Part shown: piece by piece, positions 8,671 to 15,529 of the stretch
Layout of the letters: the number at the start of each line of letters is the position of its first letter
Position numbering within the stretch: the first letter of the stretch is position 1
NCBI GenBank assembly: GCA_964458495.1
Contig: CAYWJB010000002.1
Span: 310,001-374,000, forward strand
DNA: 64,000 nt
Source of the DNA: JANWVO01 sp964458495
GTDB taxonomy: Bacteria; Acidobacteriota; Terriglobia; Bryobacterales; Bryobacteraceae
Direction: 5' to 3'
The notes under the pieces: generated by a model
Database searches by the model: none
The model's input: only the letters and a program-made list of their open reading frames with translations
What the model was told of the DNA's origin: nothing
Program-made: the position numbers and the translations under genes

Positions 8671-9501
8671 ATGAGCTCACACACCGCTTCCACCAAGCTC
8701 GGCCTGATCGGCAAGCTGCTGTTCGACGGCGAGCTGATCTGCGAGACAGGTCTTCACATCGGCGCCGGCAAGGGCTCGCTGGATCTGGGCGGCGCCGACA
8801 ATCCGGTGGTGAAGGACGCCTTCGGGCGGCCGTATGTGCCGGGCAGCTCGCTGCGGGGCCGCATCCGCAGTCTGCTGGAGCAGGCGGCGGGCGTGGTCGG
8901 CGCGGAAGACCTGGTGTATCTGTCGCGGCGCCGCGGCCAGGAGGTGCGCATCCACCAGAGCGACGAGCCGGGCGACGAGATCTGCCTGCTGTTCGGGCGG
9001 AATCCCGGCCGCATGGAGCGGGTGTCTGGCGATGCGCTGGAGCCCGCGTCGGCCACACCGGCCAGGCTCACCGTCTACGACGCCCCGCTGGATCTGGACT
9101 CGATCACGCCGCAGATGCGCGAGAACCTCGACGACGAACTCACCGAGGTGAAGAGCGAAAACGCGATCGACCGCATTACCGCGCAATCGAACGCGCGCAC
9201 TCTGGAGCGCGTTCCGGCAGGGGCGCGGTTCCGCGTGCGCTTCGTGCTGGACATCCTGTGCCCGGAGGACCGCGAGCTGGTGGCGCGGTTCCTGGAAGGG
9301 CTGCGCCTGCTGGAAGACGACGCGCTGGGCGGGGGAGGCTCCCGCGGCAGCGGGCGGGTGCGGTTCGGCAACTGGAAGGTGACGTGGCGGAACAAGGCGT
9401 ACTACACGGGCGGCGCCGCCGAAGCCGTGCTGGTGGAGAGGGCCGAGACGACTGCCGCTCTGCAGGCCGCCGCCGGCGAATTCACCGGAAATCTGAATTG
9501 A
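8671..9501 (+). CDS. csm3: Csm3-like RAMP backbone subunit
   Basis: 276 residues with a single RAMP fold. The N-terminal block has GLHIGAGKGSLDLGG, then ADNPVVKDAFGRPYVPGSSL and RGRIRS, the hallmark Csm3 sequence; Asp43 lies at the position of the target-RNA-cleaving aspartate of known Csm3. The C-terminal glycine-rich loop reads GGGGSRGSGRVRF. Csm3 forms the helical backbone of type III-A complexes and cuts target RNA every 6 nucleotides. Retention of Asp43 predicts an active RNase. The start ATG follows GGAGACACGC, 24 bases after csm2; csm4 begins 13 bases downstream. Confidence 0.93.
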   Translation: MSSHTASTKLGLIGKLLFDGELICETGLHIGAGKGSLDLGGADNPVVKDAFGRPYVPGSSLRGRIRSLLEQAAGVVGAEDLVYLSRRRGQEVRIHQSDEPGDEICLLFGRNPGRMERVSGDALEPASATPARLTVYDAPLDLDSITPQMRENLDDELTEVKSENAIDRITAQSNARTLERVPAGARFRVRFVLDILCPEDRELVARFLEGLRLLEDDALGGGGSRGSGRVRFGNWKVTWRNKAYYTGGAAEAVLVERAETTAALQAAAGEFTGNLN

Positions 9502-9514
9502 GCGGGGCCGAGGC

Positions 9515-10534
9515 ATGAACCCCGCGCTGCTGGTCAGGATCCGGCCCTCGACGCCCTGGCGGCTGGGCCCCGAATCGGGCTCGCTGGCCGAGGCTGCGGC
9601 CGTGCTGCACAGTGACGCGGTCTATTCGGCGGTGACATTGGCGCTGGGGCAGCTGGGCTGGATGGAGGAATGGCTGGCGGCGACCGCCGATCCGTTCCGC
9701 GAGCCGCCTGTATGCTTCACGTCGGCTTTCCCCTGGCAGCGCAACCTGCTCTATGTTCCGCCTCCACGGGGGCTGTGGCCGCCAGAGGGCGCCCCGCCGC
9801 GGATGCGGTGGAAAGGCGCCACGCTGGTGCCGGCGCAGTTGGCCGGCGCACTGCTGCACGGCGAGCCGTTTGAGGAAGACGCCTGGGAGGTGGATGGCCC
9901 CAGCGGTTGCCTGATCCCGGCCGGAAGCCGTTCCGCCACCGGGCCGTTCCGGTTTCTGCGCCGTTCGTGTGCGGCGGTGGACCGGGTCACGGGCGGGCGA
10001 GCGCTGCCGTATCTGGCCGGCTGCGTGCAATTCGCGCCTGCCTCGGGTCTTTGGTGCGCCGCGCAATTCGCCACCCAGACCGCTTACGCAGTGTGGGGGC
10101 CCCGGATCGAGGCCGCCTTCCGCCTGCTGGGCGACTCCGGCATCGGCGGCATGCGCTCGCGCGGATTCGGACGGGCGCGTCATGTCGACTTCCAGGCGGC
10201 TCCGCTGGGCGAGTTGCTCTTCGGCCCCAAGGGCGCCCCGCCGGCTGGGAACGCCTGGTGGCTGCTGTCGCTGGTGACCCCCGCGCCTTCCGATCCAATC
10301 CGGTGGGACGAGGGCCACTACCAGCTGGTGAAGCGCAGCGGCAGGGTCGGCAGCCTCGCTGGCGGCGGACTTCGCAAGCCCGCATCCCGGATGGTGGCCG
10401 AGGGTTCGGTGCTCGTCAGCCGGCAGGCGCCTCGTGGCACCATTCTCAATGTCGCGCCGGAGGGCTGCCCGCACCCGGTGCTCCGCGCCGGCTACGCCGT
10501 GGCCGTTCCGATTCCATGGCCGGAGAGAGCATGA
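9515..10534 (+). CDS. csm4: Csm4-like RAMP subunit (crRNA 5'-end cap)
   Basis: 339 residues. The N-terminus MNPALLVRIRPSTPWRLGPE and the HSDAVYSAVTLALGQLG segment match the Csm4 N-terminal RAMP, which usually carries an H-SD-L/F motif. The second RAMP ends with the glycine-rich loop LGDSGIGGMRSRGFGRAR. Csm4 binds the 8-nt 5' tag of the crRNA and contacts Cas10. Length is normal for the family. Its TGA overlaps the csm5 ATG (ATGA at 10531-10534), indicating translational coupling. Confidence 0.9.
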   Translation: MNPALLVRIRPSTPWRLGPESGSLAEAAAVLHSDAVYSAVTLALGQLGWMEEWLAATADPFREPPVCFTSAFPWQRNLLYVPPPRGLWPPEGAPPRMRWKGATLVPAQLAGALLHGEPFEEDAWEVDGPSGCLIPAGSRSATGPFRFLRRSCAAVDRVTGGRALPYLAGCVQFAPASGLWCAAQFATQTAYAVWGPRIEAAFRLLGDSGIGGMRSRGFGRARHVDFQAAPLGELLFGPKGAPPAGNAWWLLSLVTPAPSDPIRWDEGHYQLVKRSGRVGSLAGGGLRKPASRMVAEGSVLVSRQAPRGTILNVAPEGCPHPVLRAGYAVAVPIPWPERA

Positions 10535-11697
10535 CCCGGTACCGCCTGACAGTCCTGACTCCGCTGCTCGCCGGCGACGGGCAGAAGCTGGCGCCCATCG
10601 ACTACATGGTCTGGAAAGACCAGGTGAACGTGCTGGACCAGCGGCGGATCTTCCAACTGCTGGCCAAGGGCCCGCGGCTGGAGACGTATCTGAACCAGAT
10701 CCGGCGTGCCGAGAAGCTCGATTTCGCCTCCTGGGGCGGTTATGCGCAGAATTACGCCAGCCGCCGCATTCCTTTCGAACATCCCTCCTCGGCCGCATAC
10801 TACGCGCGCGCCTCGGCCGAGCATCTGTTCATTCCGACGTTCGCCGCGCTGTCCTCCGGCGGCATCTACTTGCCGGGGAGCGTGCTGAAGGGGGCCTTGC
10901 GCCGGGCGGTCGTGCTCGGGCTGGCCTCCGAACAGAACTGGCGTGCCGTGCAGGCGGGCATTCAGAAGTCCGAGCGCGCGCCGCGCCGCCCCGCCGCCTT
11001 GCTGGAGCAGGTGTTGCTCGGCGCGCCCGGCGCGGACCGGCTGCGCGCGCTTCAGGTGTCGGATTCGGCCCCCCAGCCCCCTGGTGGAGTGACGCGCATT
11101 TTCCTGCTGCGGACGGCGACGCTGGTGCAGCGGGGAGGCAGGCTGGAACTTGGCTGGAAGATGAGCCCGCGCGGGGCGGTGGAAGGACGCCGCCCGGCCG
11201 ACTCCACGCCCCACTTCGCCGAAATGGCCGCGCCCGGCGCGGCGTTTGAGGGCACGCTCGGCATGGCCGGCGTGGCGCGGCAAGAGAAGGCTGCGCGGGC
11301 GCTGGGCTGGAGCGGCGAGCCGCTGGACTGGCGCTCGGCGTTCGCCGCCGCCAACCGCGCGGCGGCGCCGCTGCTTGAGCTCCACCGGCATTACGCGGAA
11401 GCCACGGGGCTGCGCGGGGCCGCTGAGTCTCTGGCGCGGCTGGAACAGCGCCTGGCTGCCGTCCGGACGGACAACCGCGCCTGCCTGCTCTGTATAGGCT
11501 GGGGCACGGGCCTTCTGGCCAAGTCCGCGAGCCTCGAGACCGGCCGCGGCCCATACCGCGAGCTGCTGGCGGCGCTGCCCGTCTATCGGGACGCTCTGCG
11601 CACCGGACTGCCTTTCCCCAAGACGCGGCAGGTCGTGTTCCTGAACGATCAGCCCGCCACGCTGCCGGGCTGGGCCGAGCTTTCCGTCCTGGACTGA
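10531..11697 (+). CDS. csm5: Csm5-like RAMP subunit
   Basis: 388 residues. MTRYRLTVLTPLLAGDGQKL opens the RAMP fold with the LTPL-GDG signature; IYLPGSVLKGALRRAVV is the family's PGSSLKGALRTA block; near the C-terminus CLLCIGWGTGLLAKS matches the RLGWGSG loop of Csm5. Csm5 caps the 3' end of the crRNA in type III-A complexes and helps recruit host nucleases for crRNA trimming. Presence of Csm5 rather than Cmr-type subunits is why I call this III-A-like. The start at 10531 is set by the ATGA overlap with csm4. No further cas gene follows. Confidence 0.9.
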   Translation: MTRYRLTVLTPLLAGDGQKLAPIDYMVWKDQVNVLDQRRIFQLLAKGPRLETYLNQIRRAEKLDFASWGGYAQNYASRRIPFEHPSSAAYYARASAEHLFIPTFAALSSGGIYLPGSVLKGALRRAVVLGLASEQNWRAVQAGIQKSERAPRRPAALLEQVLLGAPGADRLRALQVSDSAPQPPGGVTRIFLLRTATLVQRGGRLELGWKMSPRGAVEGRRPADSTPHFAEMAAPGAAFEGTLGMAGVARQEKAARALGWSGEPLDWRSAFAAANRAAAPLLELHRHYAEATGLRGAAESLARLEQRLAAVRTDNRACLLCIGWGTGLLAKSASLETGRGPYRELLAALPVYRDALRTGLPFPKTRQVVFLNDQPATLPGWAELSVLD

Positions 11698-11709
11698 TCC
11701 GGTTTCCTC

Positions 11710-11741
11710 CGGCCGCCTATCGGACGCTGCAAGGGCGGCCG
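11710..11741 (+). terminator. Hairpin after csm5, possible terminator
   Basis: CGGCCGCC (11710-11717) pairs with GGCGGCCG (11734-11741) around a 16-base loop, 13 bases past the csm5 stop. There is no U tract, so termination is only a possibility. Confidence 0.35.
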
Positions 11742-11749
11742 ATGGTGAA

Positions 11750-11758
11750 TGGTAGAAT
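11750..11758 (+). promoter_or_regulatory. Extended -10 promoter-like site for the ExeA-type ATPase
   Basis: TGGTAGAAT at 11750-11758 is an extended -10 with a 5/6 hexamer (TAGAAT). It lies 57 bases before the ATPase ATG and after the csm5 hairpin, suggesting that the ATPase has its own transcript. No clear -35. Confidence 0.4.
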
Positions 11759-11814
11759 GACCCAAGCGAGCTGCCCGAATAGCGGCCGTGCGCATCCGGG
11801 GATGCGGGAGGAGC

Positions 11815-12705
11815 ATGTATAACGCTTTTTTCGGATTTCACGAAAATCCCTTCAATCTGAGCCCGGATCCCGCTTTCCTCTACAGGAGCCCGCAACACGA
11901 GGAGGCGTTGGCGAACCTCGTTTACGGAGTTCACGGCCGCAAGGGATTTATCGTGCTCACCGGCGAGGTGGGCACGGGGAAAACCACCTTGCTCGAGTGC
12001 CTGCGGGACGAGCTGGACGCCCACGGCATCGAGTTTGCCTATATTTTCAATTCCCGCATCACCCCCGAGCAGTTTTTCGAGATGATCGCCTACGATCTCG
12101 ACCTGCGGTGCGACCGCAAGTCGAAAACCGAGGTGCTGTTCGCATTGAACCAACTGCTGATCGAGGAAGCCACGGCGGGACGCACTACAGTGCTGATCGT
12201 CGACGAAGCCCACAACCTGGAGTGGGATGTGCTGGAAGAAATCCGCCTGCTCACCAACCTCGAAAATCCGAAGCTCGGCAAATTGCTCCAGATCATCCTT
12301 TCCGGTCAGCCGGAGCTCGACCGGAAGCTGGAGGCGCCGCAGTTGCGCCAGTTGAAACAGCGCATCGTGCTGCGCTGCTCGCTTGCGCCGCTCACTTTCG
12401 AGCAGACGGTCGAATACATTCAGACGCGCCTCTCCCGGGCAGGCATGACGGAGCAGAAAGTCTTTCCACCTGAGGTGCTGCGCGAGATTCACGTCCGCAG
12501 CCAGGGCATCCCGCGCGTCATCAACGCTCTTTGCGACAACCTCCTGCTGACGGCATTCGCACTGGAATCCAAGCTCACCAGCGTCGAGATGCTGGACGAG
12601 GTGTGCCTCGATATGCGGCTCGCCTGGCCGGGCATGCCGAGGCACTTCCGTGCGAAAATCGCCCCGCCGCAAGACGAGCCCTCCCTGCATCCCACCGAGA
12701 ACTGA
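11815..12705 (+). CDS. ExeA/GspA-type AAA+ ATPase
   Basis: 296 residues. The N-terminus MYNAFFGFHENPFNLSPDP is diagnostic of the ExeA/MshM/XrtA-associated ATPase group. Walker A is GEVGTGKTT (residues 50-58), Walker B is VLIVDEAHNL (D130-E131), followed by sensor motifs (ILSGQPEL, RIVLRCSLAPLT) and the lid domain. Relatives energise assembly of secretion, pilus or exopolysaccharide machinery. There is no peptidoglycan-binding or transmembrane C-terminus, so this is the short cytoplasmic form. The ATG at 11815 is chosen because GGGAGGAG precedes it and family similarity starts there. It follows the csm operon by 117 bases, with its own promoter-like site, and is probably unrelated to it. Confidence 0.87.
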   Translation: MYNAFFGFHENPFNLSPDPAFLYRSPQHEEALANLVYGVHGRKGFIVLTGEVGTGKTTLLECLRDELDAHGIEFAYIFNSRITPEQFFEMIAYDLDLRCDRKSKTEVLFALNQLLIEEATAGRTTVLIVDEAHNLEWDVLEEIRLLTNLENPKLGKLLQIILSGQPELDRKLEAPQLRQLKQRIVLRCSLAPLTFEQTVEYIQTRLSRAGMTEQKVFPPEVLREIHVRSQGIPRVINALCDNLLLTAFALESKLTSVEMLDEVCLDMRLAWPGMPRHFRAKIAPPQDEPSLHPTEN

Positions 12706-13029
12706 ATTCGGTTTTGCGGAAGTCGCGCGCATCCTGCCGCGCCCGCAGCGTGTGGCAATCCCGTCCTGGTGGCACTTCCACTTCGCTGTCAAGGGCTGAG
12801 CCGCGCCGCGCCCCCGAAGAGACGCAGACATCGGTGAGTCATTGAAATTACGGCTTGCCTGAATCGATTTCGGGTCTTTTCTGGGTTAATCCTCTTAGGC
12901 TCAAGGGTCGGAATTTTCCTAGTCCGCTAAGGGATTGCGGAGAATTAGCCTCAGGTGTAGATCCTAGGCTTGGCTCAGGGAAAGATCTCTCCTCTCCCGA
13001 AGGCCGAGTCTCTCGGAAGGTGCATCGTT
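12706..13029. other. Intergenic region upstream of the repeat protein
   Basis: 324 bases with no credible gene. The last 90 bases contain small inverted repeats (for example GGGA...TCCC around 12979-13003 and CCGAGTCTCTCGG near 13005-13017) that could form a structured leader. The ribosome site GGAAGG (13016-13021) precedes the ATG at 13030. I could not match it to a riboswitch class. Confidence 0.5.
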
Positions 13030-13489
13030 ATGAGGACAACGCTTTTGCTGGTTGCCCTTCTTTGTGTTGCCACGGCTCTGACGGCTACCGCAGTCGTGCT
13101 CCCGTCCGGCAACACTGTGTCCATCCGTCCCGGTCCGCCGCCCGATCCGCTCGGTGGCGACCTGGCGATTCGTCCCGGTCCGCCGCCCGATCCGCTCGGT
13201 GGCGACCTGGCGATTCGTCCCGGGCCGCCGCCCGATCCGCTCGGTGGCGACCTGGCGATCCGTCCCGGTCCGCCGCCCGATCCGCTCGGTGGCGACCTGG
13301 CGATCCGTCCCGGTCCGCCGCCCGNNNNNNNNNNNNNNNNNNNNNNNNNNNNNNNNNNNNNNNNNNNNNNNNNNNNNNNNNNNNNNNNNNNNNNNNNNNN
13401 NNNNNNNNNNNNNNNNNNNNNNNNATCCGCTCGGTGGCGACTTGGCGATCCGTCCCGGTCCGCCGCCCGATCCGCTCGGTGGCGATTGA
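13030..13489 (+). CDS. Secreted proline-rich protein of tandem 15-residue repeats, interrupted by assembly gap
   Basis: The ATG at 13030 follows GGAAGG by 8 bases. A signal peptide (MRTTLLLVALLCVATALTATA) leads into a linker (LPSGNTVS) and near-perfect copies of the unit IRPGPPPDPLGGDLA. The sequence then runs into 100 Ns. After the gap the same unit resumes and ends PPPDPLGGD followed by TGA at 13487-13489. As deposited, the two halves are in different frames, but the gap length is a placeholder, so a true continuous frame is likely. There are no cysteines. It resembles repetitive cell-surface or matrix proteins; the function is unknown. The repeat copy number cannot be read from this assembly. 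Confidence 0.75.
13144..13486 (+). repeat. 45-bp tandem direct repeat
   Basis: Four head-to-tail 45-base units run from 13144 to 13323, nearly identical (GATT/GATC and GGT/GGG third-position changes). One full and one partial unit follow the gap (to 13486). There are no unique spacers, and the unit length is a multiple of three, so this is a coding minisatellite and not a CRISPR array. Confidence 0.95.
13325..13424. other. Assembly gap of 100 Ns
   Basis: Exactly 100 Ns, a conventional placeholder, sit inside the 45-bp tandem repeat, which short reads could not span. The real length and copy number are unknown. Confidence 0.99.
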
Positions 13490-13947
13490 GCAGATCGCGT
13501 CCGTAAGCGATCGGGTTTGCTGAGCGGCCGATCGAGGCTGGGTATTCCGGCCCGCGGCGCTGAGCGGCTGACAGATCCAACCTGAATGAGGGCTCGAAGG
13601 CGGCAGCGCTTTCGGGCCTTCGTTGTTTCCAGGGGGATCACCGCCAGGCCTTGGAGAGCGGTTGCGGCCATTCATTCCTGTCGCGCGGCGCCACTGACAC
13701 CTCTGTTCAGGACCGGGACGGGGATTGAGGGCCACGATACTCGACCTTGCGGCGGAGGGACAGGAGATCTGCCTCCCTTCCTCGGGCAGCACGGCGCTGC
13801 ACCCGCGCGAATCCCCGCCGCCCCCGGTGTGCAGTGGCTCCTGGCGGCAGCCCGGGGGGCGGCTAACGGATCCGGCAGCCGGATTCGCTGTCCGGCATGG
13901 TAATCCCGGCCTGCCGGTTTTCCGTCTCCACAGGTAGGATGATTTCC
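13490..13947. other. Intergenic region between repeat protein and ECF sigma gene
   Basis: About 458 bases with no supported gene. It holds the hairpin described separately at 13595-13622 and a smaller one right after the stop (GATCGC / GCGATC, about 13492-13511). Nothing else is recognisable. Confidence 0.5.
13595..13627 (+). terminator. Possible intrinsic terminator
   Basis: CGAAGGC (13595-13601) pairs with GCCTTCG (13616-13622), followed by TTGTT. It is about 105 bases past the repeat-protein stop. Moderate stem, short T tract. Confidence 0.4.
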
Positions 13948-14535
13948 ATGGCAGAACCGCTCGCCGCTGCGGGCGCCGCATCCCGGCCGTCGGACTTCAC
14001 CGGCTGGATGCTGTCCGAGCAGGCGCGGATCTTCCGGCTCTGCCAGCGGATGCTCGGCGACAGCGACGAAGCGGGCTCGGCCACGCAGGACGTGTTTCTG
14101 AAGGCCTACCAGGCATGGGAGCGCACGGCGGCGGATCTGGACGACCCGTCGCGATGGGTGACACGGATCGCCGTGAATACCTGTCTCGACCGGCTTCGCT
14201 CGCGGCGCTGGCAATTTTGGCGGAAGCGGCCGAATGGCCCGGACGAGGAGCTGATCCTGGCCATGGCGCCTGCGCGGGAGCCGGATGGCGAGGCGCAGGT
14301 CTTTGCCCGCGAGATCGGCAAGCGGCTGGCGGAGGCGCTCGAGCGTCTTTCGCCACGGCAAAGGGCCGTGTTCGCGCTCCGTCATTTCGAAAACTGCCCG
14401 CTGGAGGAGATCGCCCGGCAGCTTGGGCTGGACGTGGGCACCGTGAAGGCGCATCTGGCGCGCGCAGTGGCCCGTCTGCGCGAGGAACTGAAGGATTTAT
14501 ACGGGATGAGAAGCAGGGAGGTGGCGCATGAGTGA
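13948..14535 (+). CDS. ECF-family RNA polymerase sigma factor
   Basis: 195 residues. Region 2 covers about residues 20-95 (IFRLCQRMLGDSDEAGSATQ, DVFLKAYQAW, WVTRIAVNTCLDRLRSRR) and region 4 about 130-190 (LSPRQRAVFALRHFENCPLE, EIARQLGLDVGTVKAHLARA), joined by a variable linker. ECF factors redirect RNA polymerase and are held by a co-encoded anti-sigma. The start at 13948 is preferred because AGGTAGGATGAT gives proper spacing; the ATG at 13939 is too close to it. The stop overlaps the next gene by 8 bases, and the three-gene order sigma, zinc-finger anti-sigma, Spy-like protein suggests an envelope-stress response. Confidence 0.93.
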   Translation: MAEPLAAAGAASRPSDFTGWMLSEQARIFRLCQRMLGDSDEAGSATQDVFLKAYQAWERTAADLDDPSRWVTRIAVNTCLDRLRSRRWQFWRKRPNGPDEELILAMAPAREPDGEAQVFAREIGKRLAEALERLSPRQRAVFALRHFENCPLEEIARQLGLDVGTVKAHLARAVARLREELKDLYGMRSREVAHE

Positions 14536-14992
14536 AGCGCTCCGGCATCTGGATGACGAGCAGCTCCTGCTGGCGCTCTACGGTGCGGGCGGCGACCGGG
14601 TTTCCGCGCATCTGAACGCCTGCGCGGAGTGCGCGGCGCGGCTGCGAAGGCTGGAAGGCCGGAGAGCCGCCTGGCTGGCCGCGCCCGCGCCCGCACCCGA
14701 CCCGGGCCGCCTGCGGGCCCAGCGTGAGGCCGTGTTTCAGAGGGTTGAACAAGGCCGCCGCCCCGTGTGGTTCGCCATCCGGGCCGGCGCACTGGCTTGC
14801 GCCGTTCTGCTGGCAGTGCTGCTCCAGCGGCCCGGCGCACCGCCGGTGGAGGTGGCTGGCAGGCAAACCCTCAGCGACCAGCAGCTGTTCGACGACCTGG
14901 CCACGATGATCGCCCGGGACACCCCCATGGCGGCGGAACCGCTGATGGCGCTGTTCACGCCGCAGGAAGACACGGAGACACAGAACCAATGA
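14528..14992 (+). CDS. Membrane anti-sigma factor with zinc-finger-like N-terminus
   Basis: 154 residues. HLNACAECAARLRRLE carries the H-x3-C-x2-C core of the ZAS (zinc-binding anti-sigma) domain that clamps ECF sigma factors. One transmembrane segment follows (about residues 80-101, VWFAIRAGALACAVLLAVLL), then a short periplasmic tail of about 50 residues. It overlaps the sigma gene by 8 bases and the next gene by ATGA. I infer release of the sigma by an envelope signal sensed through the short tail or by the downstream exported protein. Confidence 0.87.
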   Translation: MSEALRHLDDEQLLLALYGAGGDRVSAHLNACAECAARLRRLEGRRAAWLAAPAPAPDPGRLRAQREAVFQRVEQGRRPVWFAIRAGALACAVLLAVLLQRPGAPPVEVAGRQTLSDQQLFDDLATMIARDTPMAAEPLMALFTPQEDTETQNQ

Positions 14993-15462
14993 TCCGCCTG
15001 ATGCTATTGCTGTTCACCGCCGGCGCTCTGTTCGCGCAGGCGCCGCCGGGCTACTTCAACTGGTGGGATTCTCCGATCGCCAACGACTTGAATCTGTCGG
15101 AAGACCAGAAGCGGCAGATCCGCTCCATCGTGCAGGAGTACCGGGACCGGCTGATCGACCAGCGCGCCGCCCTGCAAAAGGCCGAACTGCAATTTGCGGA
15201 CCTGTTCGCGGAGCAGTCGCCCAATCCTGCGCGCGTCGACGCGGTGATCGAACAACTGGTTGCCGCCCGCATGGATTTGACGCGCACCATGTCCCGGATG
15301 ACTCTGCGGCTCCGCGGCGTGCTGGCGCCGGAGCAGTTTCAGGAGCTTCAGAAACGCTTCCCGCGGCTGCAGCAAGGCCCAATGGTGAGGCCCCGGATGC
15401 GGGAATTTCAGGAGCGGCGCCGGCAGCAGCCTCCGCCCAAGGGGCCAGGAACACCCATCTGA
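14989..15462 (+). CDS. Exported Spy/CpxP-like (heavy-metal resistance type) protein
   Basis: 157 residues. A signal peptide (MIRLMLLLFTAGALFAQ) is followed by a helical domain opening with LNLSEDQKRQIRSIVQEYRD and continuing with long amphipathic helices (LIDQRAALQKAELQFADLF, VIEQLVAARMDLTRTMSRM, VLAPEQFQELQ). The L-LT-E-Q motif pair matches the CpxP/Spy/CnrX fold, periplasmic chaperone-like or metal-sensing proteins. A Pro/Arg/Gln-rich tail ends the protein. Its start overlaps the anti-sigma stop, so it likely serves as the sensor or effector of the same sigma regulon. Confidence 0.85.
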   Translation: MIRLMLLLFTAGALFAQAPPGYFNWWDSPIANDLNLSEDQKRQIRSIVQEYRDRLIDQRAALQKAELQFADLFAEQSPNPARVDAVIEQLVAARMDLTRTMSRMTLRLRGVLAPEQFQELQKRFPRLQQGPMVRPRMREFQERRRQQPPPKGPGTPI

Positions 15463-15529
15463 GTTGCGCTTGCGGCGCGGCCGGGCGGCGCGTTTCCGGC
15501 CTTCCGCGCGCCGCCGCCGCGCCGCCCGT

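Noticed and set aside
12930..13029. Riboswitch upstream of the repeat protein
   Set aside because: Small inverted repeats exist, but no conserved core of a known riboswitch class could be matched.
13144..13486. 45-bp tandem repeat as a CRISPR array for the csm operon
   Set aside because: Units are contiguous with no unique spacers, the length is a multiple of three, and they encode a signal-peptide-led repeat protein.
12855..13523. Alternative frames across the repeat and gap
   Set aside because: Only the frame starting at 13030 has a signal peptide and ribosome site; the others are read-through of the Ns.
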